Shown here: positions 10,975 to 22,849 of the stretch, piece by piece
Position numbering within the stretch: position 1 is the first letter of the stretch
Layout: each line of letters begins with the position of its first letter
Source: Schistosoma haematobium
Lineage: Eukaryota; Platyhelminthes; Trematoda; Strigeidida; Schistosomatidae
Length of the DNA: 64,000 nucleotides
Assembly: GCF_000699445.3 (NCBI RefSeq)
Contig: NC_067202.1
Location: 12,863,924-12,927,923 of the forward strand
Direction of reading: 5' to 3'
Program-made: the position numbers and the translations under genes
Notes under the pieces: generated by a model
What the model was told of the DNA's origin: nothing
Databases searched by the model: none
What the model saw: only the letters and a program-made list of their open reading frames with translations

Positions 10975-11340
10975 TTGTAGCGACTTTGAAAAGGACGAAG
11001 AAACCTTTAGATGCTCTAAAGATGCTGAAGAGATTTCGTCTAACCAGAACCTAAGAGAACCTTCTAGAATACTAACGTGGCATGGTGTGATCAGACGGTT
11101 GTGTGAAATTCCTATTTGAGGACTGGCTCAATTATAACGATGTTGTAGATGATACTAAAAACTACAAATACCCTTGTTTTTCTGCACACTTTTGACCCTT
11201 ACCCAATAATCGCTTACTTTGCTTTCTCCATCTTTTGATTTGCGAATGTGGGGTTCTATATATTCGAGTGCCAATAGTTGTATACCGTATTCTGTCCCAC
11301 TCAAGTAGAGGAAGTAACAGCAACAATCTCTCTTATTTCA
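10975..11340 (+). repeat. Unclassified dispersed repeat E, copy 1
   Basis: Collinear with 39430-39760: TCTAGAATACTAACGTGGCATG, GGCTCAATTATAACGATGTT and TTTGCGAATGTGGGGTTCTA. The reading frame that crosses 10757-11119 joins two repeats and is not a gene. Confidence 0.6.
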
Positions 11341-11449
11341 TGCTGTAATAATATTATCAAATTGATAGTCACATAATGCTTTCAATAATCTTGTATTTCT
11401 TGGACACTAATCAGCAGATTTTTCATCAAAATCGCTAACACTGAAGTCA

Positions 11450-11812
11450 ATCGTTAAAAATCTGTTTATTATGTTGAGATTTAAGGTGGTGGTTGGACAT
11501 AGACTACAGGAAACCGAATATATAAGTAACAATATATTTGACTATAAAGCTTAGTGACACGGGGCTGAATCAACGAGGTAGCATCAGTTCCATTTAAATT
11601 ACAGGTACACTTTGCTGACGAGCGCCAAATAACACGAAACTCAGGTTCAGGATTCCTTATCGACTACTTACAGCCAACTCCTTACATCTCAACATAATGC
11701 GAGAGATGTTGATTTACTTGAACACTAGTTGTCGCATCACAACTTAGACGATAGAATTCTATCAGCACTGGGAAAGATCATATATTGGATACTACTTAGT
11801 GATCAATCATTT
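11450..11812 (+). repeat. Unclassified repeat H with hammerhead-like core
   Basis: Contains TACAGGTACACTTTG, CTGACGA at 11615-11621 and GAAA at 11636-11639 with the usual spacing, but no stem I partner was found. The downstream block (GTCGCATCACAACTTAGACG, then GATAGAATTC) recurs near 16330-16420 and 31740-31800. Confidence 0.45.
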
Positions 11813-11944
11813 GTCAGGTAAACAATGAACGAAACTCTGTCTACATTAATTATCGTTAAGGTATGGCAAGCAATAGTAATCTCAGTTTCATCTGGATTTA
11901 AACTATAGAAATTCTGGCAATCCGTCATCACAAATGATAATCTA

Positions 11945-12045
11945 CCATACTGGATGAGCACTGCTGAAGAGTCCCATACTAGGACAAAACGGCCATCTAG
12001 TGCTTCCAAGTTTTTGATGGTAATCTAACACTGATCCATTCATTC
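11945..12045 (+). repeat. Family A fragment
   Basis: Starts inside the repeat (GATGAGCACTG), with core CTGAAGA but AAAA in place of GAAA, then the tail. Confidence 0.6.
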
Positions 12046-13329
12046 AAATTATTTGGTAAATTTATCGATCCGGTATAATTTTATCGAATGTTTCATTCCC
12101 TTATTTCTTTTCTTTTTTTTTGTTTGAAAAAAAGTAATTCACTTCCATCCATTTATCATCATCACAACTATGAATGTTAATATGTAAAGGAGAGATAAAC
12201 CCTCACTATTATAATCCCATTCAACAATAGTTGAATAATAATAATAATAATAATAGTGGTAGTAGTATGCTCATCATTTATTCATATTTAATTAGAAAAG
12301 TGGTGTTTAACGAGACCAAACAAAGAGACATGGGATAATAGTAGTACTAGTAGTAGTAGTAGTATTAATGGGAAAGTTTGATATTCATTGGAAATAGACC
12401 AGATGAAAAATTAAATAACATACAGCAGTAAACAAAAACAAAAAAGATGAGCAGAATATAGAAAATAGAACAACATCTATAGTAATAATGATAGAAAAAT
12501 GCAGAATAAAAGAATGATATATCAAATTGTTCATTTCTGTCTTTCATATGTTGAATTATTGATAAAAAGGAAAAGAAAAAAGAAAAATATCATAGAGAAA
12601 GTTAGCCATGGAAAAGAAAGTGTACAACGTCGGTAAGAATGACAATGTTGTTGCCGTCATCATCATCATCATCATCGTTGTCGTCAAAATATGAGTTAAA
12701 ATTAAACAAAATAAGACGAAAAAAAACAAACAAACAAGACATTATATTAATATGAACACTAGAACAAAGAACCAATATAACCTTTGGTTACATAATAGAA
12801 TAAAATAGTGATATTGAGTTTATTTTGTGCTAAATAACACACACACACACGTACACACAATTGTTTAGAGAGAGACCCCCTCCCCCCCCCAAAAAATAGA
12901 CAAATAAATCATCTATTCATACAAAATAAGGTAAATTAGAAGTGGATAGATCTATCGTTTAGTAAGTTAACATAAATAAAAGCTTAACTATTCATGTCAT
13001 GATCATTTATAATAAATAATGAATAATAAGTTTAATGTATTAAAGGGGTGCAATAGTACCGGTGAAATAATATCGGAAGAGTATTTAAACAAACAAACAA
13101 AGAGAAAAAAACTGGTATAAAGAAAAACAAAACAAACCAAAACAGTTACATAATGAGGGAGGAAATGATTTATCCACTTTAATCATCATAATAATCAAGA
13201 TAATCATTTTGGTATTATTTATCTAAGAGGAACAAAAAGAGAAAGAAAAACAGTATTCTACAAGGAATATATGAATATGAAATACTTTCTTATTCATGGT
13301 AATAATGACGTAATGAATAAATAAATATG

Positions 13330-13367
<38 letters not shown>

Positions 13368-13544
13368 AGTATGAACAATGTAAAGCAGCTTACTCTATTC
13401 CCCTCGTTGTTACCAAGGTGATGACTGTACATAATAATCTTTATAAATATATATATATATTTATCAATATTTTGTTTATATTTGAATAAAATGATTATTA
13501 CTGATAAAAAATATTGTTCATTATTAGGATAATGAAATTATTAT
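12046..13544 (-). other. Probable 3' UTR or gene end, simple repeats only
   Basis: About 1.5 kb downstream of the stop codon contains none of the dispersed repeat families that crowd the introns. It holds only low-complexity DNA: a (TAA)n run near 12236-12255, a (TAG)n run near 12341-12365, a (CAT)n run near 12658-12674, a short CA run near 12838-12860, a poly-C patch near 12879-12890, and (AT)n runs at 13332-13364 and 13446-13462. Absence of transposons just past a stop codon fits a retained 3' UTR. No single polyadenylation site could be chosen. Confidence 0.35.
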
Positions 13545-13942
13545 TTAATATAATGGAGTTGGTTGTAAATCCCATGAAATTTCATCAAATGAATCATGAC
13601 GATCTGTAAGTAATTGACTTTCAGATTTTTGTCTTATAAGATGATGATATTTAAATGAATCAGATAATGTACTCATCATCATTAATTTCATCATATTATT
13701 CGATGTATAATTTGTACGTGATAATGGTACACTAGTTGGATGATGATGTTGTTGTTGTTTATAATGATTTGATAAATGAATTGAAGGAAATTGTTGTTGT
13801 GTTAATGTTGATTTATTATTTATTGATTCATCACAAAATGAAAAAAATATATCAGGATCACTTGGAGAACGGAACATAGTTTGATTACGATTAGTACTAT
13901 TGAAATTATTCATAGTTGGATAAGATAATTTTCGATTTACAT
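13545..13942 (-). CDS. Last coding exon of the same gene with stop codon
   Basis: The acceptor is ATTTTACAG. The exon starts with two bases (AT) that complete the codon begun by the final G of the 22041 exon. The frame then stays open for about 132 codons to a TAA at 13545-13547. Residues include His/Gln-rich patches (KQQQHHHP), Met-rich MMKLMMM, a possible basophilic kinase site in IRQKSESQLL, and the C-terminus SFDEISWDLQPTPLY. The C-terminus is not a classical PDZ ligand. Total coding length over the five exons is 2777 nt, that is two bases of a split codon, 924 codons and the stop. The whole-number fit supports the exon chain. Confidence 0.72.
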
Positions 13943-14259
13943 CTGTAAAATTTATAATAAAAAAAAATTAGGTCGTTCATTTATTGACAGTTTATATCTC
14001 TTTATTTACCTTTACCTAGTCGGACATTTCTCATTTCGATTATACTATGTTGTCGAGATAGTTGAATTGGATAGTTTACGTCGTAGATTGATCTCAGTAT
14101 GACGACCATTGGACAGCTTTTTAATCCTGTTTTGGAGTTTCAGAGCAGTGTATACCAAGGACTTCAATAAATGACTAACCTTTGACTACTCTATCATTAA
14201 AGTGCCCGTCCGAATACCTGAATGCCTTAAGTTTATATCCTCGTTGTTTCGTAGGTTTT

Positions 14260-14350
14260 GACGGTTAAAGAGATCTATACTATGCTAAAACAACTGTCCA
14301 GTGATTTTTGGTTCTCAATTGTTGTTTAACTAAAATCAGACCATGATGTA
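14260..14350 (+). repeat. Family A fragment (tail side)
   Basis: Degraded hammerhead 3' half (AACTGTCCAGTG) and tail. Confidence 0.4.
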
Positions 14351-14365
14351 AGTCATGATAATCAT

Positions 14366-15540
14366 ATACCAGAAGACAATGGTGGATGTGTCACTTAATT
14401 TCGTGAATTAGTTGAAGTTAGACATTCACACCGTTTGATGCCAACTCAGTGATCTGGTGGCTAAGCGTTCGCGCGCGAGACTGATAGATTCTGGGTTCCA
14501 ACCACGAGAGGTGGGATCGTGGATGCGAATTGCTGAGGAGTCCTACGCTAGAACGAAGCGGCCGTCCAGTGCTTCCAGGTTTTTCGTGGTGGTTTAGCTT
14601 CAATTGACTCATGATCTTGTAGTAAACTACTTTTATGAAGAGAACGCGATTGGTATAATTGGAAACAATTATTATTATAACCAATAGTACCAGTGATTTA
14701 TTTTGTATCCTGAGCCCACACCGCCGACCATCGTCCGTTTGGTACTGTCGACTTCAGTCAATTTTGGCGAAAGCTGGCATGATCATCCACGCTCTTATCA
14801 ACGCACTCGGTTGATATTCTGGTTTCGAACCTGTCTGGCATATGTTTAGTCTCGAACTTGATTGTTATGATCGCTTCTGGCTTCTTGGCTCAATGTGGTT
14901 CCGTCCTATGTCTGTAGCGCTTTCTGGTCCTCACACTTACGGACGCAATCCTCAGATACTGGATACAAATCACTCTGGTGTGGTATGCTAACTCGAGCAA
15001 CAAATACAGCACGTTTCTCCTGGGACCGTAATACGTAAAAGACCTCCGGTGACAACTCGACGATCAACGATCGCTTCCTATTGGTCAACCCTTTCGTTCT
15101 ACAGTCCCAAGAACGAAATCGCTACGTATCCAAAATGTAACCCCTTTCTAGCGGGGGGCTCCTGTAGTGACCTACTTTTATGAAGATAACGTGGTTGGTA
15201 TGATGGAAACAATTATTGTCATAACCAATTGTACCAGTGATTGTTTTACTGTACCTGTTTGTTAAACTGTACTAAAACCTTGCCTTCTTCCCTTAACTGT
15301 GACCTTGCACGCATTCGCGTACTCTACGTAGACCCGCTTGTACTCTTTGGCACGATCTCGGTATTCTTTCGATACCACGAGATTGCCAACAAATATATTC
15401 TATTAAGACCGTCAATCGCCTTTTGGTTTTTGGTCTACGAAGGGATCAAACCTAATATCTGGTACGTAATTTCCTGTAGTGGTGATCATAGCCAATCGCG
15501 ACTCGACGCCTACTACAATCTCAACCACTGAAATGACCTT
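14366..15540 (+). repeat. Family A copy split by an LTR element
   Basis: The leader, head (B-box-like TGGGTTCCAACCAC) and hammerhead lie at 14366-14600. The tail is interrupted at 14617 and resumes at 15518 (ATCTCAACCACTGAAATGAC). The hammerhead core CTGAGGA is kept, but GAAA reads GAAG. Confidence 0.75.
14618..15517 (+). mobile_element. Deleted LTR retrotransposon
   Basis: A 900-bp element bounded by TGTAGT and ACTACA and flanked by ATCT on both sides (14614-14617 and 15518-15521), a 4-bp target duplication. The 3' LTR is 15163-15517 (355 bp). A 5' LTR stub of about 85 bp (14618-14703) matches its start. A polypurine tract (GCGGGGGG at 15151-15158) sits just before the 3' LTR. The 460 bp between them is more GC-rich and keeps no usable ORF. 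The family is not certain; a gypsy-like element is inferred from the 4-bp duplication. Confidence 0.75.
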
Positions 15541-16140
15541 AATATTCAAAAAAATCCTTCTGATATATCAGATTTATCGTAATTGTAATGTAGATTTCAG
15601 AACATTTTACGTACTTAGACAAAAGACTGGTCTAAATACACTTAATGTATAAATACTGATTGATTCATTTTGGATGAAACTATCTTTGGTTTTTTATAAA
15701 GGGGCAAATAAATAAAGTATGAATGAGCAAACTATAACAAATCTATCGAGTTTTCATATACAACCCATGAGGTCATTAAGTAATATGTAAATAAATATAG
15801 TTAGTAGTTAGATGATTTCAAACTTGTTTCAGGCAACATGTTATTTTATAGTTTAGAAAATTTTTGTTTCATACCATAGATAGATTCTCATTGGTTAGAT
15901 TATATTCTATTTAGATAAATAATTGTATACTTAATAACCTTAGTCAGTGTTGGATTAAAGTGGTTAATCTTGTAAACCAAGTCTTATCTATCATACATAT
16001 GATTCTATCGTATTGTATTGTATTTGAAACCTCCATGTTTTATTCTATTTAATTTGCAATTGAATCATAATTAAATTGTATCATTGAAACAACATATTCT
16101 CTACTGCTTTTTGGATTAGTGAGTAGTGACTAATTAGAAA
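15541..16140. other. AT-rich intron sequence without recognised features
   Basis: Nothing recognised. Confidence 0.35.
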
Positions 16141-16149
16141 TACATGTCT

Positions 16150-16425
16150 TACAGGAGGTAAGTCGTGTTAAGAAGCTCAAACTATGAAACTAGATGATAT
16201 GAACTTGAATCCACAAGGAACGAGAAGTTCTCTCAAGGCTACATGCTTTGTTGTGACGAGTAGAAAATAGCACGTAATCTAAGTCAAACAGAGTTCCCTT
16301 CCGATTACCACCAACTATTTAACCTCTAAACGAAGTGCACACAGCATCGAGTCACTTAAACTAGTAGTCATATTGCGATTTGATCAATAGAATTAGATCA
16401 ACACTGGAAAACTAAACAAACCTGA
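16150..16425 (+). repeat. Repeat H, degraded copy
   Basis: TACATGCTTTGTTGTGACGA near 16240-16262, then the GTCACTTAAACTAGTAGTCA block and GATCAATAGAATTAGATCA. Similar to 11450-11812 and 31740-31800. Confidence 0.4.
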
Positions 16426-16434
16426 CATCATTAA

Positions 16435-16560
16435 ACCGCGAACTGATTTTAGCTAGACTACCCATTAAAAGCATAGAAACATTAGATGGTCTGTTCTTCC
16501 TAGTGTGGGGCTTATCAGCAGCGTAGATCCATGAACCTGTATCCAGTCAATAAAATGTCA
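16435..16560 (-). repeat. Family A degraded fragment
   Basis: Reversed tail (TTTTAGCTAGACTACCC) and reversed hammerhead traces (CTTATCAGCAGCG). Confidence 0.5.
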
Positions 16561-16984
16561 ATCATAACCGTTTAATTATAGCAGTTATAACAAATGTCTA
16601 TCATATCACGAAATACATAAATGAAGCTTACAAATACTTATATCGTGATTTAACTTCTGATCATTTAAAATTGAAAACAAACAAATCAATTTCTACACTT
16701 TTATCTACGTGTCATATCCTATTCAATCGAGTAGAGCATTTTGATGATCACTATTGCTTGTCACAGATTCTGCTAGAATGATTAGAAATACTTCAAAATT
16801 ATAGTGTCCTTATAAAAGATGAAAACCATACACTAAATACTTCATCGGCACATCTTCCATCAATTGTCTCTTATAAACTTCATTGTCCTTTCATTTCCGT
16901 TGTTATTAAAATTACTCTCTATTTACATTTCTGTTCTATTCACTTCAATCTTCTCCACCTTTTGATGTTAGCCATTCTACTTCT

Positions 16985-17050
16985 GATTGTTATTACATAC
17001 TACTTATGTCGACAGATATAAGTAGCATCAACCACAATGGTATCGTTTCT
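16985..17050 (-). repeat. Repeat D fragment
   Basis: ACATACTACTTATGTCGACA and GATATAAGTAGCAT, the hairpin part of repeat D, reversed. Confidence 0.5.
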
Positions 17051-17374
17051 TGTATTATAATGTAATGAAAAATTAACCTACCTACCTACCGATTAGCATT
17101 ATATAAAATATTAATATACACTGGAAAGCAAACATTACAAACTACTTATAAAGCAATGTTACTTTTTATGTGATACAAATAATTGACAAAACTATACTTC
17201 AAGTTAGTGGTCTAATAAAAAAGACTGAAATATATTATGAATATAATGTAATGTATTGTAAGATTATGCAAATAGTATTATAGAAGTGTATAGCGAAGAT
17301 ATATATATGACAATAATTAGGTATTTTATTTGAAATATTTACCAAAATACAAAAGAAATGATTATAAGGACTCA

Positions 17375-17530
17375 ATAACTAAATGAATAACGCGATGGCA
17401 TTTGAAGCGAATGGTATTGGGTTCAAGTCCCATAAAGAACATCAATAAGTTTAAGATGCAAGTACATCCAGTTGACGAGTCCCAAATAGGACGAAATGAG
17501 GGTCAAACTTAATACAACTGCTAGCCACTA
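17375..17530 (+). repeat. Family B (Sm-alpha-like) copy
   Basis: Head with ATTGGGTTCAAGTCCCAT T arm, then ATCCAG, core TTGACGA (first base changed from C), intact stem II GTCC/GGAC and GAAA. Stem I 3' strand lost, so inactive. Confidence 0.75.
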
Positions 17531-17874
17531 TTTCATTTTTACTTAGAAATGATTCTATTATTTTTAAAGGATTCTAATTTAATTTATATTGTTTAATAGT
17601 TATCAAATTACATAATCATTCAATCATTTAATATTTAAACAATATCAATGTCATTTAGTTTGTAGAGTTTACTAATGTGTCATTTAAACTTAAAGTATTT
17701 ACTCATTTATTTTCAATACTGATGATATATATATGTCATGTATTAGATATTACATTTCTTCATAGATTTGCACTGACAATTACTACAGAAATGACATTAT
17801 TGACAAAGAATTACACTTGATATACTGACAGATGATGTAATAATACAATACATTCAATATTCATCAGTTTAATT

Positions 17875-18090
17875 GATTGAAGTTAAAGATTATTATTATT
17901 GGATGTTAAATCAGTGGTCTAGAGATTAAGATTTTGTGTGCTAAATCTAAGGTACTGGGTACGACTCCTGTATACGTAGTTATAAATGGGCACCTTTGAA
18001 AAGTCCCATAATAAAATAAAATGACCGTTCAATGCTTCCAGATTTTCAATGATGGTCTAATAAAGATAGGTTCATGATTTCAATGTAATT
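17875..18090 (+). repeat. Family A degenerate copy
   Basis: Leader, head with TACTGGGTACGACTCC and tail are recognisable; hammerhead core lost. Confidence 0.6.
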
Positions 18091-18539
18091 TTATAATATT
18101 GTATATCTATGTTTATTCAGTAAATGATTAACTACATGATATTAAGTACTACCCATTTAATGTATACCAATCTGACTGTTAATTGATATGATTCGTATAA
18201 AACTTAGTGTATTCAGTTATTCATGTTGACTTTTATCGAGTGATAAATAAATCCTCATTCGACATATCTGTGTTCTCATTTGCATCATCCGATTCCTGAT
18301 TACATTACTGAAACATCAAGATTTATAAACATTTGCAACAGTGATGACATGTATGTCTAAAAATCTCAGAAAATCTTCATATGGATCATTTATTACTTGG
18401 GATCATGGGAACTAGAATAGTTCTCGAGTAAGATGGGCAGTACAACAATAAGTAATTATAACTTTAGACGATTTGTATTCAATAAGTAGACTTAAAACAA
18501 AGTGAATTTATTGTTAATTTTGGATTGAGAAGATTGCTG

Positions 18540-18700
18540 AATTTAATCAGAATCACGAACCAACCAATATTAAACCACTAATGAAAACATGAAAGCACTC
18601 GACGGTCGTCTCGTGATGATATGGAACACATGAGAAGTGTCCGTACATGACTCCACAGATAAGAATCGAATCCAGGATCTTTATTTGATTCTACACACAT
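18540..18700 (-). repeat. Family A degenerate copy
   Basis: Reversed tail, GAAAGCACTCGACGGTCG, and reversed B box (AATCGAATCCAGGATC). Confidence 0.55.
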
Positions 18701-19765
18701 TTTTATTCTTATTTTGTCATAGAATATCAAGCGAATTGATACGAAAGAAGCTTTATGAAGTGTTTAAAAATTGGCTGTTTCCCCCTCATCACTTTTTAAA
18801 ATTGTTCCGGTCAACTAAATTTCCACTTTCCTAGAGGAAAGTACGTTGGCTTACAAATTCACATATAGAGTCATCTAATCAGCATATTTTAACGTTGAAA
18901 TGCAAACTCTGTTCAACGAATGTTTGAAAACCGTTTCGAAATGAACTTACTTGCTACATTCGATAAATTATTCGTCATAGACTAGAATACAGTATAAATC
19001 AAAGTTTCTGAAAAGAGGCAATCTGTGTTGATCTTAAGACTTAAATTAGAATGTTAGGTTCCAGTATTAGATCGAACTATCAGTATTTGGTAGCGTGGCT
19101 TTTATATTATTTCAACTATGGCTATATATAATGATTTAAGTAAAATTTTCTCTCACCGATTTCCAGCGTTACACAGTAACTCAGCAGTGTATAATGTTAT
19201 TCAGCTGATTTTATTCTGTCATTTAAACTAGAAGGTTAACTGAAATGTCAGAAAACTATTTCTTGCTGTACAGAAAGTAGAAATAACAGTTATAAAAATA
19301 ACAAAAGACATAAGTTATGCCTAGTGTTCGTATGCTTGATACCAACTTCTAAATGTTCTTCAGAAATGTCCTACATTTGTACGTCGGAAGGAAGACAAAA
19401 GGCGGGAAGTTTGGAAGGAAGTTTCACTCCCAACGTTAGTTGAAGTATTCTCGAAGCTTCTAGAAATATGTTAAAATTAATAACATGATCAGTGATCATC
19501 CAATTCAGATATGACATGAACTTTCTAGGTAGTTTTTGTTGTATTCTGTTTGGACGAAATATTCACAACAACACTTTGCCATTAGCTTAGGCTGGATAAA
19601 TATTATGATAATGAGGCGATCAGATAGTTCATCTAGAAATCTTACAGAATGTTTAAGGCTAAATCTAGTTCGAAAAATACGATAATCTAAAAAAACGAAC
19701 ATTAATCAACTGATCACTGTGTATTGATCAATATTATGTTTGTCTGGTATTTTAGTGATGACCGA
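18701..19765. other. Intron sequence without recognised features
   Basis: No repeat family or exon recognised; small open frames lack splice or compositional support. Confidence 0.35.
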
Positions 19766-19769
19766 ATTC

Positions 19770-20935
19770 TACCGACTAGGTTACCATATGGCTTATGAAT
19801 TAAGTGGCCAGACATTGCGTTCACTAGGTTCTGGTATTAAGTGGTTCAAGAAAGATGATACGAAACCCTGTTTGATTGTAGTTTTGTGTTAGTTGGTAGT
19901 GTTCAACAAGGTATACTTGCACTATTGTTCGGTGTGATTCTTCTAGTCATCCAGCTTTAAATGCCGAGATGTCAACCGGAATATTCGGATGTAACTTGAA
20001 CTTAGTCACAACTCAGTGATCAGTCAGTTGTAAACAAATCAATCCTGCAGAAGGTCTGTCGCATCCTAAATGGGCTAGTTGTAACGTCACATGCTGAAAC
20101 AGTATGATGAGGGTTCAGATCCATCAGAGATCACTAGTTTCTTCAATATTACAGGTACGCCTTGTTGAGGCGTAATATTCGAGATGAGAAGTAAAATAAA
20201 CAATAGATTATGGACAACTTTTAACCAGAAAAAAAACTAAGGGATAACACTAAGAGTCACTTGACAGAATCAAGCTGCTGACGCCTCAACTACAAAAGCA
20301 CTATTTTGATCAAGGTCACATGGTGGTGAAAAGTTCCAAGAAGTTGAAAAGTCTGTGTAACTAGGTACCTGTGTGATTGCTAGTGGTGGAATGTCAGATG
20401 AGATTATTTCAACATATAGAGACAGAGGTGGTTTGTACTAATCTAAGCCATTTTATATACCGTTGTAATGTTAGTCTGGATGTAAAAGATCGAGTCTACA
20501 AAGTATCAATGAAAGCAGTCCTGACATATACTTGTGAAGCTTTACCATTAAAAATTGAGGATGTTAACCAATTATCTGTTAAATCACTGTTATATTCGAA
20601 GAACTACATACATTCAGTGGCATCACCAGGTTATAAAAGGTGGTTTTAAGACACTGTGACAATAATCCAAATCATATCACCATCTTGAAAAACCGGTTTC
20701 AGTGGCTTCATTTGGTGTTACAAATGACTTCTACACCGTACATTGTTTGGCGATGCTGAGAGTGGGTAGTAAAAGCGAAGAGGTGGAAGTTTCGTGACAT
20801 GGCACCTGAGTGCAAAAGAAAGCTGTGGGAAACTGGAACCTATCGTCTCATCATAGCTCCTCAGATTGGAGTCCGAAAGATTTTTTAACTCAGTGGTTTG
20901 AGATGTTGTCACATATTGCTCGGGCTAGTAGCCAA
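19770..20935 (+). mobile_element. RTE-type retrotransposon, reverse transcriptase and C-terminal fragment
   Basis: Around 19905-19965 a decayed reverse transcriptase motif reads VQQGILALLFGVILL (normally VRQGCPLSP...). At 20377-20649 comes the region after the RT catalytic core (TEVVCTNLSHFIYRC, KDRVYKVSMKAVLTYTCEAL, where the family has a ...VLLYGCETW-like motif). The stretch 19990-20175 between them looks like an inserted repeat H piece. Frames are broken; pseudogene. Confidence 0.65.
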
Positions 20936-21265
20936 TGTCATCAATGTCAGACCCCAATGGTAACTTGGAAGCGCTGGACGGCCGTCTCGTCCCAGTGCAG
21001 GACTCCGCAGCAGTGCACATCCATGATTCCACACCCAGGACTCGGACTCAAGACCATGAGTATTGAGCACGAACTATCAAATTCTAGGCCACTGAGCCGG
21101 CATCTTATGGTGTTATTGTATAAATTTAACTAATCCACGATAATGCATGACCATCCTTGCTTGTCTTCGGTGGGTAACTTTGCCTCACACTCGGAAGAAA
21201 TGAACTCCACTGGTTATAACTATTCTAAATGAAGATCTTCTAACTCCCAGTGAAGAGTTTAAATG
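20936..21265 (-). repeat. Family A copy
   Basis: Reversed tail, reversed hammerhead (mutated: CTGCGGA and GAGA), reversed head with CTGAGCCGGCAT, and leader sequence. Inserted right after the RTE fragment. Confidence 0.7.
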
Positions 21266-22030
21266 GTTTGAATTATTTTTTCTAGTTAGTGTTTTTTTAG
21301 CGAGTTAGATTCCTACTGGATGGGTTCACTAACCCTATATTCAACCCTTTTCCTTTATCCGGGCTTGGGACCAACAATGGCCCCAGAGGGGCTCCAGGGG
21401 GAGTTTGTGTACTACACAGCAGCATTACAGTAGTTATTTTTGAGAGATTAGTTCAGAACTCAGGTGAATATTCAATACATATATTTTTGTCTTACTTAGA
21501 TTGATTTGTGATGTCAGTAAAATTCGACACTCAGAACAATCCCCCAATACTGATAATAATCAAGTAATCATTAGTGACTAATTTCATAAGAGGAGTTCAA
21601 GAGTTTTAGTGACCGATGGAGTCCAACCATGTCAAGATTAAGGTAAATTTTATCGATAAAAATGGATCATGATGGAAGATATTTTCGAATTCATTAAAAT
21701 TAAGAATGTATACTATTAGATCTTGGGTTTGTAATCTAAATGTTTAGTACTTACATTGAGACTTGAGAATTATAAGTACAGTGTTTAGTTTGATTTTGAA
21801 TGCATACTACTGATGAAGTGAAAAAAAAAATATAGACCAAAAATTCTAGTTGATACATATTACAAGAGACTAAGGAGTTCTATACTAGAATGAATCAGAT
21901 ATTCAATACTACCCTGATGATGATTATCTTATTAAGATTGATTTATTATATCATCAAATGACATAGAATACTTGACAGAATTAAACTATTCACATACTAT
22001 ATATATATATTAAAATATTCTTTTCATTAA
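21266..22030. other. Intron sequence with a short GC-rich patch
   Basis: 21330-21415 is unusually GC-rich (CCCCAGAGGGGCTCC, a near-palindrome). Its origin is unknown; a retrotransposon 5' end is possible. The rest is AT-rich, with an (AT)n run near 22000. Confidence 0.35.
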
Positions 22031-22040
22031 ATTCACTTAC

Positions 22041-22724
22041 CTAAATTTTCACGTAATATAACAGTAGTACTATTTGCAGAACTTGGTTCAGTACTACGTG
22101 AACTAGTTGATGATCTTTTTGATGATGGTGATGATATTATCGCTGTGACTGAAGACAATGATACAGGTATAGATTGTGTAACAGATAAAGGAAGTTCTAA
22201 TTTACAATAAACATATTGATTACTTTTATTATTATTATTATTATTATTGACAGTATTTTCAATATGATTATCTACAACTGAATAATTATGGATCATTTCA
22301 ACTGTATCAGAAAAGATTGAATTCATTGTTGATGTAGTTGTTATAGGTGATGTAATTGAAATACATTCAGTTGAATTATGTATAGTATCATATTGAAATA
22401 ATGGTGATAAATTTGTTGGTGATTGAAAATCAATTGATGAATGAACTATAGAAGATGATGTAGATGATGAAGATAATAATAATAATGATGATAATTTTTG
22501 ATCAGGAATAATTAATGAATCATTATAACCACTATCACTATGTTGTGGATCAGAACAATTTAATGGACTTAGATATTGTTGTTGTGACATATTATTATTA
22601 TTATTCTGTGTATTAGTAGTATTATTATTATTATCTTTTAAATTATGTAATAAGATATTATTTTCAGGTTTTATGAAATTATTTTTTAATACAGTAAGTG
22701 AATCATTTGGGAATTCTGGAAAAT
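22041..22724 (-). CDS. Internal exon of the same gene, poly-Asn/poly-Ser tail
   Basis: The acceptor is TTTCCATAG. The first two bases (AT) complete the codon begun by the G at the end of the 24669 exon, giving GAT. The donor is GTAAGTGAAT, again leaving one base (G). The open frame extends about 45 codons upstream of the first Met at 22590, back to the acceptor, so that Met is internal. About 228 residues are encoded, with runs of Asn (two runs), Ser and Leu, and many Ser/Thr. A segment HSDSGYNDS resembles a DSG-type phosphodegron; this is a resemblance only. The AAT repeats here lie inside coding sequence and could vary in length between individuals. Confidence 0.75.
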
Positions 22725-22849
22725 CTATGGAAATGAAATAGGAAAGAATAAATGTATATATGTTATTTTATTTATTATAAAAGAAAAGATTTATAGGTAA
22801 CAGCGAAATTTAGGATATGTATATCGTCTCATATAGCTATATGGCTATG

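Noticed and set aside
10757..11119. 120-codon open frame
   Set aside because: It crosses the boundary between a family A copy and repeat E; both parts are repeats found elsewhere without this frame.
21330..21415. Possible spliced-leader or structural RNA in the GC-rich patch
   Set aside because: Near-palindromic pieces are short and no known RNA signature was recognised.
22033..22590. Reading 22590 as a start codon of a separate 185-residue protein
   Set aside because: The frame is open for 45 more codons to a good acceptor at 22725, and the phases match the neighbouring exons.
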